8,901 bases of DNA. Source: an uncultured Eubacteriales bacterium. GTDB lineage: Bacteria; Bacillota; Clostridia; Christensenellales; UBA1242. The DNA is taken from positions 1 through 8,901 of the forward strand of contig CAJKVX010000039.1 of the NCBI GenBank assembly GCA_905203455.1, in the 5' to 3' direction. Position 1 is the first letter of the stretch, and each line of letters begins with the position of its first letter. The notes beneath the pieces were generated by a model, which had not been told where the DNA came from, ran no database searches, and was given only the letters and a program-made list of their open reading frames with translations. Made by a program: the position numbers and the translations under genes. This document shows, piece after piece, positions 1 through 6,035 of this stretch.

Positions 1-2
1 AT

Positions 3-170
3 GATTTGAGAAACATAAGCGAATTACTTTTTCATCTAGCTAATATGAGTAACTGTGCTAATTGGAGCTTTAGTCAAAGAATGATATATTGTTCTATAGT
101 TGGTAGTATGGTACTTCTTGAATGTTTTTTCTTAATTAAAAGTGTTAGGGTAAATTCTTGTGGTAGGTAA
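3..170 (+). CDS. Possible 3' end of an unknown gene, cut by left window edge
   Basis: A frame open from the window edge runs 55 codons to a TAA at 168-170. For DNA this A+T-rich, such a run without a stop is uncommon but not decisive across six frames. The visible peptide has five Cys and one hydrophobic stretch (roughly residues 28-46, MIYCSIVGSMVLLECFFLI) followed by a basic tail, so it could be the C-terminal membrane anchor of a larger protein. Its codons (three ATA among four or five Ile, frequent TGT) do not resemble the ATT-rich genes nearby. I do not recognise it. The tail weakly recalls the C-terminal anchor of eukaryotic p24/emp24 proteins, but I give that little weight in a bacterial setting. 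It may be non-coding. Confidence 0.25.
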   Translation, partial: DLRNISELLFHLANMSNCANWSFSQRMIYCSIVGSMVLLECFFLIKSVRVNSCGR

Positions 171-265
171 ATTGCAAATAATTGAGTAAATTTAAAATAT
201 AAAATTTAACTTTAAAGTTTTACCCTTGGTAAGCAAGTTGCAAGTTAATTGTGTAAATTTAAAAT
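162..265. repeat. Imperfect direct repeat, two copies of about 37 bp
   Basis: The copies at 162-198 and 228-265 begin GGTAGGTAAATTGCAA and GGTAAGCAAGTTGCAA and both end GTAAATTTAAAAT. They agree at about 32 of 38 aligned positions with one gap. The first overlaps the end of the edge reading frame. An 8-bp inverted pair (AGGGTAAA at 147-154, TTTACCCT at 219-226) flanks the first copy. The sequence is very A+T-rich, so chance or slippage origin is possible. Bases 266-324 show nothing I can name. Confidence 0.4.
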
Positions 266-326
266 TCAATAATAAAATGAAAATGCGTAATAAAATTCAC
301 AAGTTTTATTGAAGGTGTTTAAGCAA

Positions 327-356
327 AAAAATAAACCGCGTTTGCGGTTTATTTTT
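327..356 (-). terminator. Rho-independent terminator of the HU gene
   Basis: A 13-bp stem (327-339 pairing with 344-356) closes on a GTTT loop, with a CCGC/GCGG core. Read on the minus strand the stem runs into a T-rich tail (TTTATTTTTTT), just after the HU stop codon. The plus-strand side is also T-rich (ATTTTTGTTTT), so it may work in both directions and serve a gene arriving from the left. Confidence 0.85.
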
Positions 357-364
357 GTTTTGAA

Positions 365-637
365 TTAATTTAAACTGTCTTTAAAGGCTTTGCCAAATTT
401 GAAAGTTGGAACTGTGCAAGCATCAACCTTAACTTTTGCACCTGTCATTGGGTTTGTGCAAGTTCTTGCTGGTTTTGCTTTTGCTTCATAAGTTCCAAAG
501 CCAACCAATGCAATTTTTTCATTGTTTGCCAAACATGAGCTTACTGTTTTAACATAAGCATCGTAAAAAGCAGTAGCATCTTTGATTGTTGAGCCTGTTT
601 CAGTGGCAATCGCTCTTAAAAATTCACCTTTGTTCAT
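365..637 (-). CDS. hup: HU family DNA-binding protein
   Basis: A 90-residue small basic nucleoid protein of the HU/IHF family, which bends and compacts DNA as a dimer. The length and whole-chain pattern fit HU: the N-terminus MNKGEFL, the helical half, the central VGFGTYE turn at about residues 45-51, and the C-terminal VPTFKFGKAFKDSLN. Residue N62-P63 falls exactly where HU has its intercalating arm proline. Oddly, the arm just before it reads R-T-C-T-N-P instead of the common R-K-G-R-N-P, losing two positive charges and gaining a Cys; C35 and C74 are also present. The ATG is preceded by a strong GGAGGAG site about 8 bases away. It is monocistronic, with a candidate promoter at 687-715 and a terminator at 327-356. 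The family call is very secure; HU versus another paralogue of the family is less so. Confidence 0.95.
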   Translation of the reverse strand: MNKGEFLRAIATETGSTIKDATAFYDAYVKTVSSCLANNEKIALVGFGTYEAKAKPARTCTNPMTGAKVKVDACTVPTFKFGKAFKDSLN

Positions 638-686
638 AAAAAGTGCTCCTCCTTATATGACAAGAAAAACCTTGTCTATTAAGGTA

Positions 687-715
687 AGTTTACCAAAATT
701 AAACATCTTTGGCAA
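687..715 (-). promoter_or_regulatory. Candidate sigma-A promoter for the HU gene
   Basis: On the minus strand TTGCCA (710-715) and TAAACT (687-692) are separated by 17 bases, about 50 bases upstream of the HU start codon. The -10 hexamer is the same as that of the neighbouring membrane-protein gene. It is a weak match in A+T-rich DNA. Confidence 0.4.
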
Positions 716-757
716 ATATTTTACATGGTTTTTTAAAATTATTGCTAGTTTTGTTAG

Positions 758-815
758 AAAAAACCTAAGGTTTAGGGGGTTTTGAAAAAAAATAGGACTT
801 TTTAATAAGCCCTAA
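758..815 (-). terminator. Weak candidate terminator after the three-helix membrane protein
   Basis: Two nested inverted repeats lie just after, and partly overlap, the stop codon of the upstream minus-strand gene: TTAGGG/CCCTAA (772-777 with 810-815), and a short AAACC/GGTTT stem (761-765 with 769-773) followed on the minus strand by six T residues. The stems are short, so this may not be a real terminator. Confidence 0.25.
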
Positions 816-1138
816 TTTGAATTGCCTGAGTTAATTAGCCCAACAACCTTTTCCCAAGTTTCAGGGAAGAACATTGCAACAACAATTACTGCAAGCAAAA
901 TTAAAAACAGAATTTTGAAAATTATTGATTTGCCACTTGTAAATTCAAGCCCTGTTATTGCAACAACAACAAGTGGAGCCCAAGTTCTTATAACTGTCAA
1001 AACATTATAAACACTATCTGGCAAATAAGCCCATTTTGCATGAATTAAAAGCAGAACATAAACAACCACTGTTAAAAATGCTGCAATTCCGCCAAGCCAA
1101 TCAAGCGCGATTTTCATTCCTGACCTTTCTTCACTCAT
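812..1138 (-). CDS. Small hypothetical membrane protein with three predicted helices
   Basis: A 108-residue protein I cannot assign to a family. It starts with a short polar N-terminus (MSEERSGMK), then shows three hydrophobic segments at about residues 12-34, 44-63 and 71-91, and ends in a short polar tail (INSGNSN). A helix such as FKILFLILLAVIVVAMFF leaves little doubt that it is membrane-embedded. The frame is open 15 codons further upstream, but I chose this ATG because AAGGAG lies 6 bases before it and because the likely promoter (1174-1202) places the transcript start downstream of the longer alternative. It is transcribed divergently from mnmE and in the same direction as the HU gene, but has its own promoter. 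No catalytic motif is visible. Confidence 0.75.
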   Translation of the reverse strand: MSEERSGMKIALDWLGGIAAFLTVVVYVLLLIHAKWAYLPDSVYNVLTVIRTWAPLVVVAITGLEFTSGKSIIFKILFLILLAVIVVAMFFPETWEKVVGLINSGNSN

Positions 1139-1173
1139 ACCTTTCTCCTTTAAAAACTTTATTTTATAATTTA

Positions 1174-1202
1174 AGTTTAACAACTAATAATAACTTTGTC
1201 AA
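1174..1202 (-). promoter_or_regulatory. Sigma-A-type promoter of the small membrane protein gene
   Basis: On the minus strand a perfect TTGACA (1197-1202) is followed 17 bases later by TAAACT (1174-1179). This puts the transcript start near 1167, about 30 bases before the start codon at 1138. It is the best -35 box seen in the window. Confidence 0.65.
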
Positions 1203-1272
1203 TTGCTTTTTGCGTTCAGGAATTAAGAATATGCTAACTGTTTTGTGGGTTAAGAGTTTTTGGGCAGTTTAA

Positions 1273-1289
1273 AGTAAAAAGTTTTTACT
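1273..1289. promoter_or_regulatory. 17-bp palindrome immediately upstream of the mnmE promoter
   Basis: AGTAAAAAGTTTTTACT is a perfect inverted repeat with 8-base arms around one central base. It ends 1 base before the proposed -35 box of mnmE. The position suits an operator, but simple A/T palindromes arise easily by chance. Confidence 0.3.
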
Positions 1290-1290
1290 A

Positions 1291-1318
1291 TTGCAAAAAT
1301 TGTAAATTGATGTATAAT
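1291..1318 (+). promoter_or_regulatory. Candidate sigma-A promoter for mnmE-GNAT-mnmG
   Basis: TTGCAA (1291-1296) and a perfect TATAAT (1313-1318) are separated by 16 bases, giving a leader of about 65 bases before the mnmE start codon. No promoter is needed for the two genes downstream, which are packed against mnmE. Confidence 0.6.
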
Positions 1319-1390
1319 ATTATTAATTGCTAAAATCAAAAAATATTTTTGCTTTAATTTTAATAAAAAAGGAAAAATAAAGGTGAAATT

Positions 1391-2740
1391 ATGTTAAAAG
1401 AAACTCATGATACAATTGTTGCACTTTCTACCCCTCTTGGTGTGGGGGCTATTTGCATTGTAAGAATGAGCGGAAGCGGGGCAATTTCAGTTGCAGATAA
1501 ACTGTTTGTGTCAAACAAGGGCAAACTTCCAAGCACTTTTGAGGCACGCAAACTTGAACTTGGAATAATTTCAACCAAAAATTTTAAAGAGCAAATTATG
1601 TGCGTGGTTTTCAGGGCTCCGTTTAGTTACACAGGGGAAGATTTGGTTGAGTTTCAGTGTCATGGCGGGGTGAAAATTGCAGAAGGTGTTATTGAGGCGT
1701 GCATTGAAAATGGGGCAGTTATGGCTCAAAACGGAGAGTTCAGCAAAAGAGCGTTTTTAAACGGCAAAATTTCACTTGATAAGGCCGAGGGAATGATGGA
1801 AATGATAAACGCTCAAAGCGATGCTCAAATAAGAGCGGGGTTTAACTTGCTTGAAGGAGATTTGGCAAAAAGAGCAATAAATGCTCAAAACAGCCTGACA
1901 GATTTGTTGAGCGAAATTGAGGTTTCATTTGACTATCCTGAAGAAGATATTGAATTTGTTACAAAATCAAAAGTGAAAGACAAACTTAAACAGATAACAG
2001 TCGACCTTGAACAACTTATAAACACCAGCAATGCAGGAAGGCAGATTGCAAATGGAATAAGTTTGTTAATTATTGGTGAGCCAAATGTTGGCAAAAGCAG
2101 TTTGCTTAACGCTTTAACGCAAACTGAAAGGGCAATTGTTACAAACATTGCAGGCACAACCCGTGATGTTATTGAAGCCCCACTTGAAATTGATGGAATA
2201 AAGTTTAATGTTATTGACACTGCAGGAATTCATGAAACCCAAGACATTGTTGAAAGGCTTGGAATTGATAAGGCAAAATCTCTTATCAAAAGTGCAGATT
2301 TATGTTTGTGTTTGGTTGATTGCAGTAAACCTAAAAATGAAAAAGACCAAGAGATTTTAAACTTAACAGAGGGGCAAAAAAGGTTAATAGTTGGCAACAA
2401 AAAAGACAAGGCAAAAAATGGTTTTAAGCAAAGCGCAGACATTTACATTTCAACCATGAACGCTGATGACATTTCTGCACTGCGTGACCTGATTTTTAAA
2501 GTAACGGCAGATAAAAATATTTCAAGCGGTCTGGTTATTACAAACCTAAGGCATCTTGATGCTTTAAAAAGGGCAAAAAATCATTTAGACAAAGCGCTAA
2601 AAAATATTGATGAATTTACGCTTGATTTAATAACAGTTGATTTAAACCTTGCTTACAGCGCTCTTGGAGAGATAACGGGCAACACCTCAGGCGAGGATAT
2701 AATAAATTCAATTTTTTCAAAGTTTTGTTTGGGGAAATAA
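1391..2740 (+). CDS. mnmE: tRNA uridine-5-carboxymethylaminomethyl modification GTPase MnmE
   Basis: A 449-residue GTPase that works with MnmG to modify carbon 5 of wobble uridine U34 in certain tRNAs, using a folate one-carbon donor. The N-terminal folate-binding and dimerisation domain is recognisable (TIVALSTPLGVGAICIVR, residues 8-25). The G domain inserted in the helical domain shows G1 GEPNVGKSS (229-237), G2 GTTRD (255-259), G3 DTAG (276-279) and G4 NKKD (336-339). The C-terminus is the family's hallmark C-L-G-K (446-449), whose Cys is needed for modification. Length is normal. The ATG at 1391 is preceded by AAAGGTG (1379-1385). It is first gene of a plus-strand operon with a GNAT gene and mnmG, and is convergent to jag, its usual same-strand neighbour. 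Confidence 0.98.
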   Translation: MLKETHDTIVALSTPLGVGAICIVRMSGSGAISVADKLFVSNKGKLPSTFEARKLELGIISTKNFKEQIMCVVFRAPFSYTGEDLVEFQCHGGVKIAEGVIEACIENGAVMAQNGEFSKRAFLNGKISLDKAEGMMEMINAQSDAQIRAGFNLLEGDLAKRAINAQNSLTDLLSEIEVSFDYPEEDIEFVTKSKVKDKLKQITVDLEQLINTSNAGRQIANGISLLIIGEPNVGKSSLLNALTQTERAIVTNIAGTTRDVIEAPLEIDGIKFNVIDTAGIHETQDIVERLGIDKAKSLIKSADLCLCLVDCSKPKNEKDQEILNLTEGQKRLIVGNKKDKAKNGFKQSADIYISTMNADDISALRDLIFKVTADKNISSGLVITNLRHLDALKRAKNHLDKALKNIDEFTLDLITVDLNLAYSALGEITGNTSGEDIINSIFSKFCLGK

Positions 2741-2742
2741 CA

Positions 2743-3282
2743 ATGGAACTGATTAGGGAAGAAATAACAAAGAAAGATGAACAAGAAATTAAATCTTGGT
2801 CAAACAAACCTGAAAATACAACTTCTGAGTTAAAAAATAGTTATCAAAGGTTTGAAAGGTTTGGGCTTTTAGATTTATTTGCCAATGCATGGGAACTTTT
2901 AGAACTTTATAAACCAATAGAAACAAAGAATGCAAAAGTGACAAATATTGCTTATAGACACCCAGAGGATAATGAAATATTAGGGTTTGCCATTTTAGAG
3001 TTTGTAAAGGACGCAGATAAAGAACAATTTATTTTTGTTCATCATTTTATGGTTAATCCAAAATTGCTTCACAAAGGGATAGGTAGTTACATGTTAAAAG
3101 ATATTATGTCAGGTGGCATTCAATTTGAAGGGTTTGAACCTGAAGAGATTATATATTGTGTTGATAGATTTAATGAGCCATGTATTGCCATGCTTGAAAA
3201 ATTGGGATTTGAACAACAAAGAATTAAAGGTGGAATTGTTAGATATAAATCAGAACTCAAAGGAAAGGAAAATGGAATATAA
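2743..3282 (+). CDS. GNAT family N-acetyltransferase inserted between mnmE and mnmG
   Basis: A 179-residue protein with a C-terminal GNAT fold. The acetyl-CoA-binding motif A is seen at about residues 104-120 (FMVNPKLLHKGIGSYML, with the H-K-G-I-G-S pyrophosphate loop), and motif B is NEPCIAMLEKLGF. The substrate cannot be read from sequence. I start it at the ATG 2 bases after mnmE stops, because GGGGA (2731-2735, inside the mnmE end) is 7 bases away; a TTG at 2725 is less likely. Its last 11 bases overlap mnmG, so translation is probably coupled. Codon choice differs from both neighbours: no AGC serine codon, AAT for nine of ten Asn, and mostly TTA or CTT for Leu. That suggests later insertion into the operon. 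Confidence 0.88.
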   Translation: MELIREEITKKDEQEIKSWSNKPENTTSELKNSYQRFERFGLLDLFANAWELLELYKPIETKNAKVTNIAYRHPEDNEILGFAILEFVKDADKEQFIFVHHFMVNPKLLHKGIGSYMLKDIMSGGIQFEGFEPEEIIYCVDRFNEPCIAMLEKLGFEQQRIKGGIVRYKSELKGKENGI

Positions 3283-5113
3283 TTCAGTTGTGATTGGTGG
3301 CGGGCATGCTGGCGTTGAGGCGGCACTTGCCCTTGCAAGAACAGGGAACAAAACACTTCTTGTTACCCTTTCTTTTGATGCAATTTCATTTATGGCGTGC
3401 AACCCAAGCATTGGGGGGACTGCTAAGGGGCATTTGGTTTGTGAAATTGATGCTCTTGGTGGGCAAATGGGAATTTCAGCCGATGCTAACTGCTTGCAAA
3501 TAAGAATGCTTAACTTAGGTAAAGGTCCCGCTGTTTACAGCCTTAGAGCCCAAATTGACAAAAATGCTTACCACAAAAATATGCTTGAAATTTGCAGAAA
3601 TCAAGATAATCTTGATTTAATTGAAGATGAAGTCAGCGAAATTTTGATTCAAGACGGCAGGGTTTGCGGGGTTAAAACAACAGGTGGGCTTAATGTTAGT
3701 TGCAAAAGTGTTGTTGTGTGTGTTGGGGTTTATTTAAACAGCAGAATAATAACAGGCAAAGAGATTAAAAACAGTGGGCCTGCTGGGTTTAAAAACGCCA
3801 CAAAGTTGACCCAAAACTTAATTAATTTAGGGTTTGAAGTAAGAAGATTTAAAACGGGAACACCCCCAAGGCTAGATGGAAACACAATTGATTATTCACG
3901 CTTTGAGGTGCAAAAAGGGGATAAAAACATTCAATCTTTTTCATTTTTAACCAAAAAAACACCTAAGAACATTTGCAACTGTTACCTTGGTTACACAACT
4001 GCAAAAACAAAAGAAATAATCCTAAATAACCTTGATAAAGCGCCAATGTATAACGGCGTGATTGATGGGGTTGGCCCAAGATATTGCCCTTCAATTGAAA
4101 CAAAAATTGTGAGATTTGCTGACCATGAAAGGCATCAACTTTTTCTTGAACCTGAAACTCTTGAAACTGATGAGATTTATTTGCAGGGCATGAGCACAAG
4201 CATGCCAAAAAACATTCAAAGGCAAATGGTTGCAAGCGTTGATGGGCTTGCTGACACAAAAATAACCAAGTTTGGTTATGCCATTGAATATGATTGCATT
4301 AATCCTCTTAATCTTTACCCAACGCTTGAATTTAAAAAAATCAAAGGGCTGTTTTGTGCAGGGCAAATTAATGGCACAAGCGGTTATGAAGAGGCAGCAG
4401 CGCAAGGGCTTGTTGCAGGAATTAACGCAAACTGTTATAACCAAAATAAAGAGCAATTAATTTTAACCCGAGACAACTCTTACATTGGGGTTTTGATTGA
4501 TGACCTTACAACAAAAGGCACCAACGAGCCTTACCGAATGATGACAAGCAGGGCAGAATATAGGCTGTTTTTAAGGCAAGACAATGCTGATTTAAGGCTA
4601 ACTGAAATTGGATATAAATTTGGGCTTGTAACAAAAGAAAGGTATAAAAAGTTTTTAAGAAAAAAAAGAAAAATTGAAGAACTTGAAGCAACCCTTAAAA
4701 CGGTTATTGTGCCAAGTGAAAAATTGCAAGAGTTTTTAAAAAGCCATGGTGAAAGCCCTGCGCCACAGGGAATAAGTTATGAAAACCTTTTAAAAAGAAG
4801 CAACATTAACATTTTTATGGCAAAAAAGGAACTTGGGCTTTTTTATGGATACAGCCGAGATGAACTCAACCAGGTTGGAATTAATGTTAAATATGCTGGG
4901 TATCTTGCAAGGGAAAAAATGTTGATTGAAAGAAACAGAAAACTTGAAGAGAAAATTATTCCTGAATCAATAGATTATCTTAACCTTAAAGGTTTAAGAA
5001 TTGAAGCAAGGCAAAAACTTAATGAAATAAGGCCAAAAACCATTGGTCAGGCAAGCAGAATAAGTGGGGTTAACCCAGCAGATATTAACATTTTAATTTT
5101 ATATGTGAAATAG
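3272..5113 (+). CDS. mnmG: tRNA uridine-5-carboxymethylaminomethyl modification enzyme MnmG (GidA)
   Basis: A 613-residue FAD enzyme and partner of MnmE in wobble-uridine modification. It shows the N-terminal dinucleotide-binding GGGHAG (residues 9-14), the conserved CNPSIGG (43-49), GPRYCPSIE (268-276) with the second functional Cys, the FAD-site stretch GQINGTSGYEEAAAQGL (364-380), MTSRAEYRL (424-432) and the C-terminal helical MnmE-binding domain ending SRISGVNPADINILILYVK. Length is close to the usual 620-630. The frame is open 53 codons further upstream, but the ATG at 3272 fits the family N-terminus and has AGGAAAGGAA in front. The start overlaps the GNAT gene by 11 bases. No rsmG follows, although it often does in related genomes; a terminator and a convergent gene come next. 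Confidence 0.98.
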   Translation: MEYNSVVIGGGHAGVEAALALARTGNKTLLVTLSFDAISFMACNPSIGGTAKGHLVCEIDALGGQMGISADANCLQIRMLNLGKGPAVYSLRAQIDKNAYHKNMLEICRNQDNLDLIEDEVSEILIQDGRVCGVKTTGGLNVSCKSVVVCVGVYLNSRIITGKEIKNSGPAGFKNATKLTQNLINLGFEVRRFKTGTPPRLDGNTIDYSRFEVQKGDKNIQSFSFLTKKTPKNICNCYLGYTTAKTKEIILNNLDKAPMYNGVIDGVGPRYCPSIETKIVRFADHERHQLFLEPETLETDEIYLQGMSTSMPKNIQRQMVASVDGLADTKITKFGYAIEYDCINPLNLYPTLEFKKIKGLFCAGQINGTSGYEEAAAQGLVAGINANCYNQNKEQLILTRDNSYIGVLIDDLTTKGTNEPYRMMTSRAEYRLFLRQDNADLRLTEIGYKFGLVTKERYKKFLRKKRKIEELEATLKTVIVPSEKLQEFLKSHGESPAPQGISYENLLKRSNINIFMAKKELGLFYGYSRDELNQVGINVKYAGYLAREKMLIERNRKLEEKIIPESIDYLNLKGLRIEARQKLNEIRPKTIGQASRISGVNPADINILILYVK

Positions 5114-5207
5114 ATTAAAAAATAGTGTCAATTATTTACCAGTTTATTTTCAAAGGTTAAACTTGTAAAGGTGCTAATAAATAAAATAGAAAGAATTAGA
5201 TTTAACA

Positions 5208-5231
5208 GTTATTAACAAATTTGTTGATAAC
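5208..5231. other. 24-bp near-palindrome carrying two DnaA-box-like nonamers
   Basis: The site is an inverted repeat centred on AACAAATTTGTT with one mismatched pair. Each arm contains a nonamer one base away from the DnaA-box consensus TTATNCACA: TTATTAACA (plus, 5209-5217) and TTATCAACA (minus, 5222-5230). It touches the terminator stem. The resemblance may be chance in A+T-rich DNA, and the rest of 5114-5207 shows nothing notable. Confidence 0.25.
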
Positions 5232-5267
5232 AAAACCCCACGCAGTTTTGTGGGGTTTTGTTTTTTT
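5229..5267 (+). terminator. Strong hairpin terminator of the mnmE-mnmG operon, possibly bidirectional
   Basis: CAAAACCCCA (5231-5240) pairs perfectly with TGGGGTTTTG (5251-5260) across a 10-base loop. The stem extends by two A-T pairs and is followed by a run of seven T on the plus strand. It lies between convergent mnmG and jag. On the minus strand the stem ends in TTTTG and then TTATC, so it could also stop jag transcripts, less efficiently. Confidence 0.9.
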
Positions 5268-5288
5268 GTTAAGAGTTTTTATTTGTGT

Positions 5289-5984
5289 TTAGTCGTTATA
5301 ATCACGGTTATCAATTTTGTTTTCAAGTTCTTCTTCTTTTCTAATTTCGCGTCTTTCTTTTCTTTTATCTAAATCGGCTTTAAGTTTAATAACAACAAAC
5401 CTGTTAGGTTCATTGCCTTGGCTTTGGGTTTCAACACGCGTGTTTTGTTGAAGGGTGTTATGAATAATTCTTCTTTCAAAACTGCTCATTGGTTCAAGTT
5501 TAACATCTTTGCCTGTTCTTATGGCTTTGCTTGCCATTTTCTTTGCAAGCACAACCAAGGTTGCTTGCCTGCGTTGCCTGTAATTATCGCTATCAGCCAT
5601 TATTCTTTTGGTTTCATCTTTGTTTTTATCTTTATTATAAATGGTGTTTAAAAGGTAGCCAATTGCTTCAAGGCAATCACCATGTTTGCCAATGGCAAGG
5701 GCAGCGTCTTTACCAGAAATGTTAACAAGAAAATACTCATCGGTGTCTTCAACTGTAATTTCAACATTAAGGTTCATTCTGCTAAGTAGGGCAGTGGCAA
5801 GTTCTTTAATTTCTTCTTCTTCTTTGCTTGTGATGTTTAAAGTAAGCCTTACTCTTGCTTTGTTAAAAAGCCCTGCCTCTTCTAAAATTGTGATTTTAAC
5901 TTGGTCTCTTGTGGTGTTAAGTTTATACAGCCCAAGTTCAATTGCTTGGTCAACTGTTTTTCCTTGTGTTTCTATTGATTTCAT
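5289..5984 (-). CDS. jag: Jag/KhpB (EloR) RNA-binding protein, KH and R3H domains
   Basis: A 231-residue cytoplasmic RNA-binding protein of the Jag/KhpB family, linked in other Bacillota to cell elongation and to small-RNA binding with KhpA. The three usual parts are visible: the Jag-N domain (residues 1 to about 50, starting MKSIETQGKTVDQAIELGL), a KH domain with GKHG at 99-102, and an R3H domain with the R-x-x-x-H signature in ERRIIHNTL (170-178) leading to NRFVVIKLK. A charged tail (about 205-231, rich in K, R, E) extends beyond R3H. The ATG has AGGAG 7-8 bases upstream. It follows yidC with a 51-base gap, the normal neighbour. It is convergent to mnmG and shares its intergenic hairpin. 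Confidence 0.95.
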   Translation of the reverse strand: MKSIETQGKTVDQAIELGLYKLNTTRDQVKITILEEAGLFNKARVRLTLNITSKEEEEIKELATALLSRMNLNVEITVEDTDEYFLVNISGKDAALAIGKHGDCLEAIGYLLNTIYNKDKNKDETKRIMADSDNYRQRRQATLVVLAKKMASKAIRTGKDVKLEPMSSFERRIIHNTLQQNTRVETQSQGNEPNRFVVIKLKADLDKRKERREIRKEEELENKIDNRDYND

Positions 5985-6035
5985 TTTATGCTCCTGTTTT
6001 AATTTTGCTTAGATAGCACTAGTGTGTTAAATAAA

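Noticed and set aside
582..785. Plus-strand frame overlapping the HU start region
   Set aside because: It covers the HU start codon and promoter antisense, and its translation resembles no protein I know.
1139..1183. A longer start for the small membrane protein
   Set aside because: The extra codons contain the ribosome binding site of the inner ATG and reach upstream of the predicted transcript start.
3113..3271. A 53-codon N-terminal extension of MnmG
   Set aside because: It lies wholly inside the GNAT gene in another frame, has no resemblance to MnmG, and the ATG at 3272 has both a ribosome site and the family's normal N-terminus.
3963..4456. Minus-strand open frames inside mnmG
   Set aside because: They are antisense to a strongly conserved enzyme gene, with low-complexity translations and no start signals.
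1249..5280. The 13-mer GTTAAGAGTTTTT found at 1249-1261 and 5268-5280
   Set aside because: It is a short A+T-rich match with no shared context, so chance is the simplest explanation.
5418..6012. Plus-strand open frames across jag
   Set aside because: They are antisense shadows of the conserved KH/R3H gene, with no ribosome site and no recognisable protein pattern.
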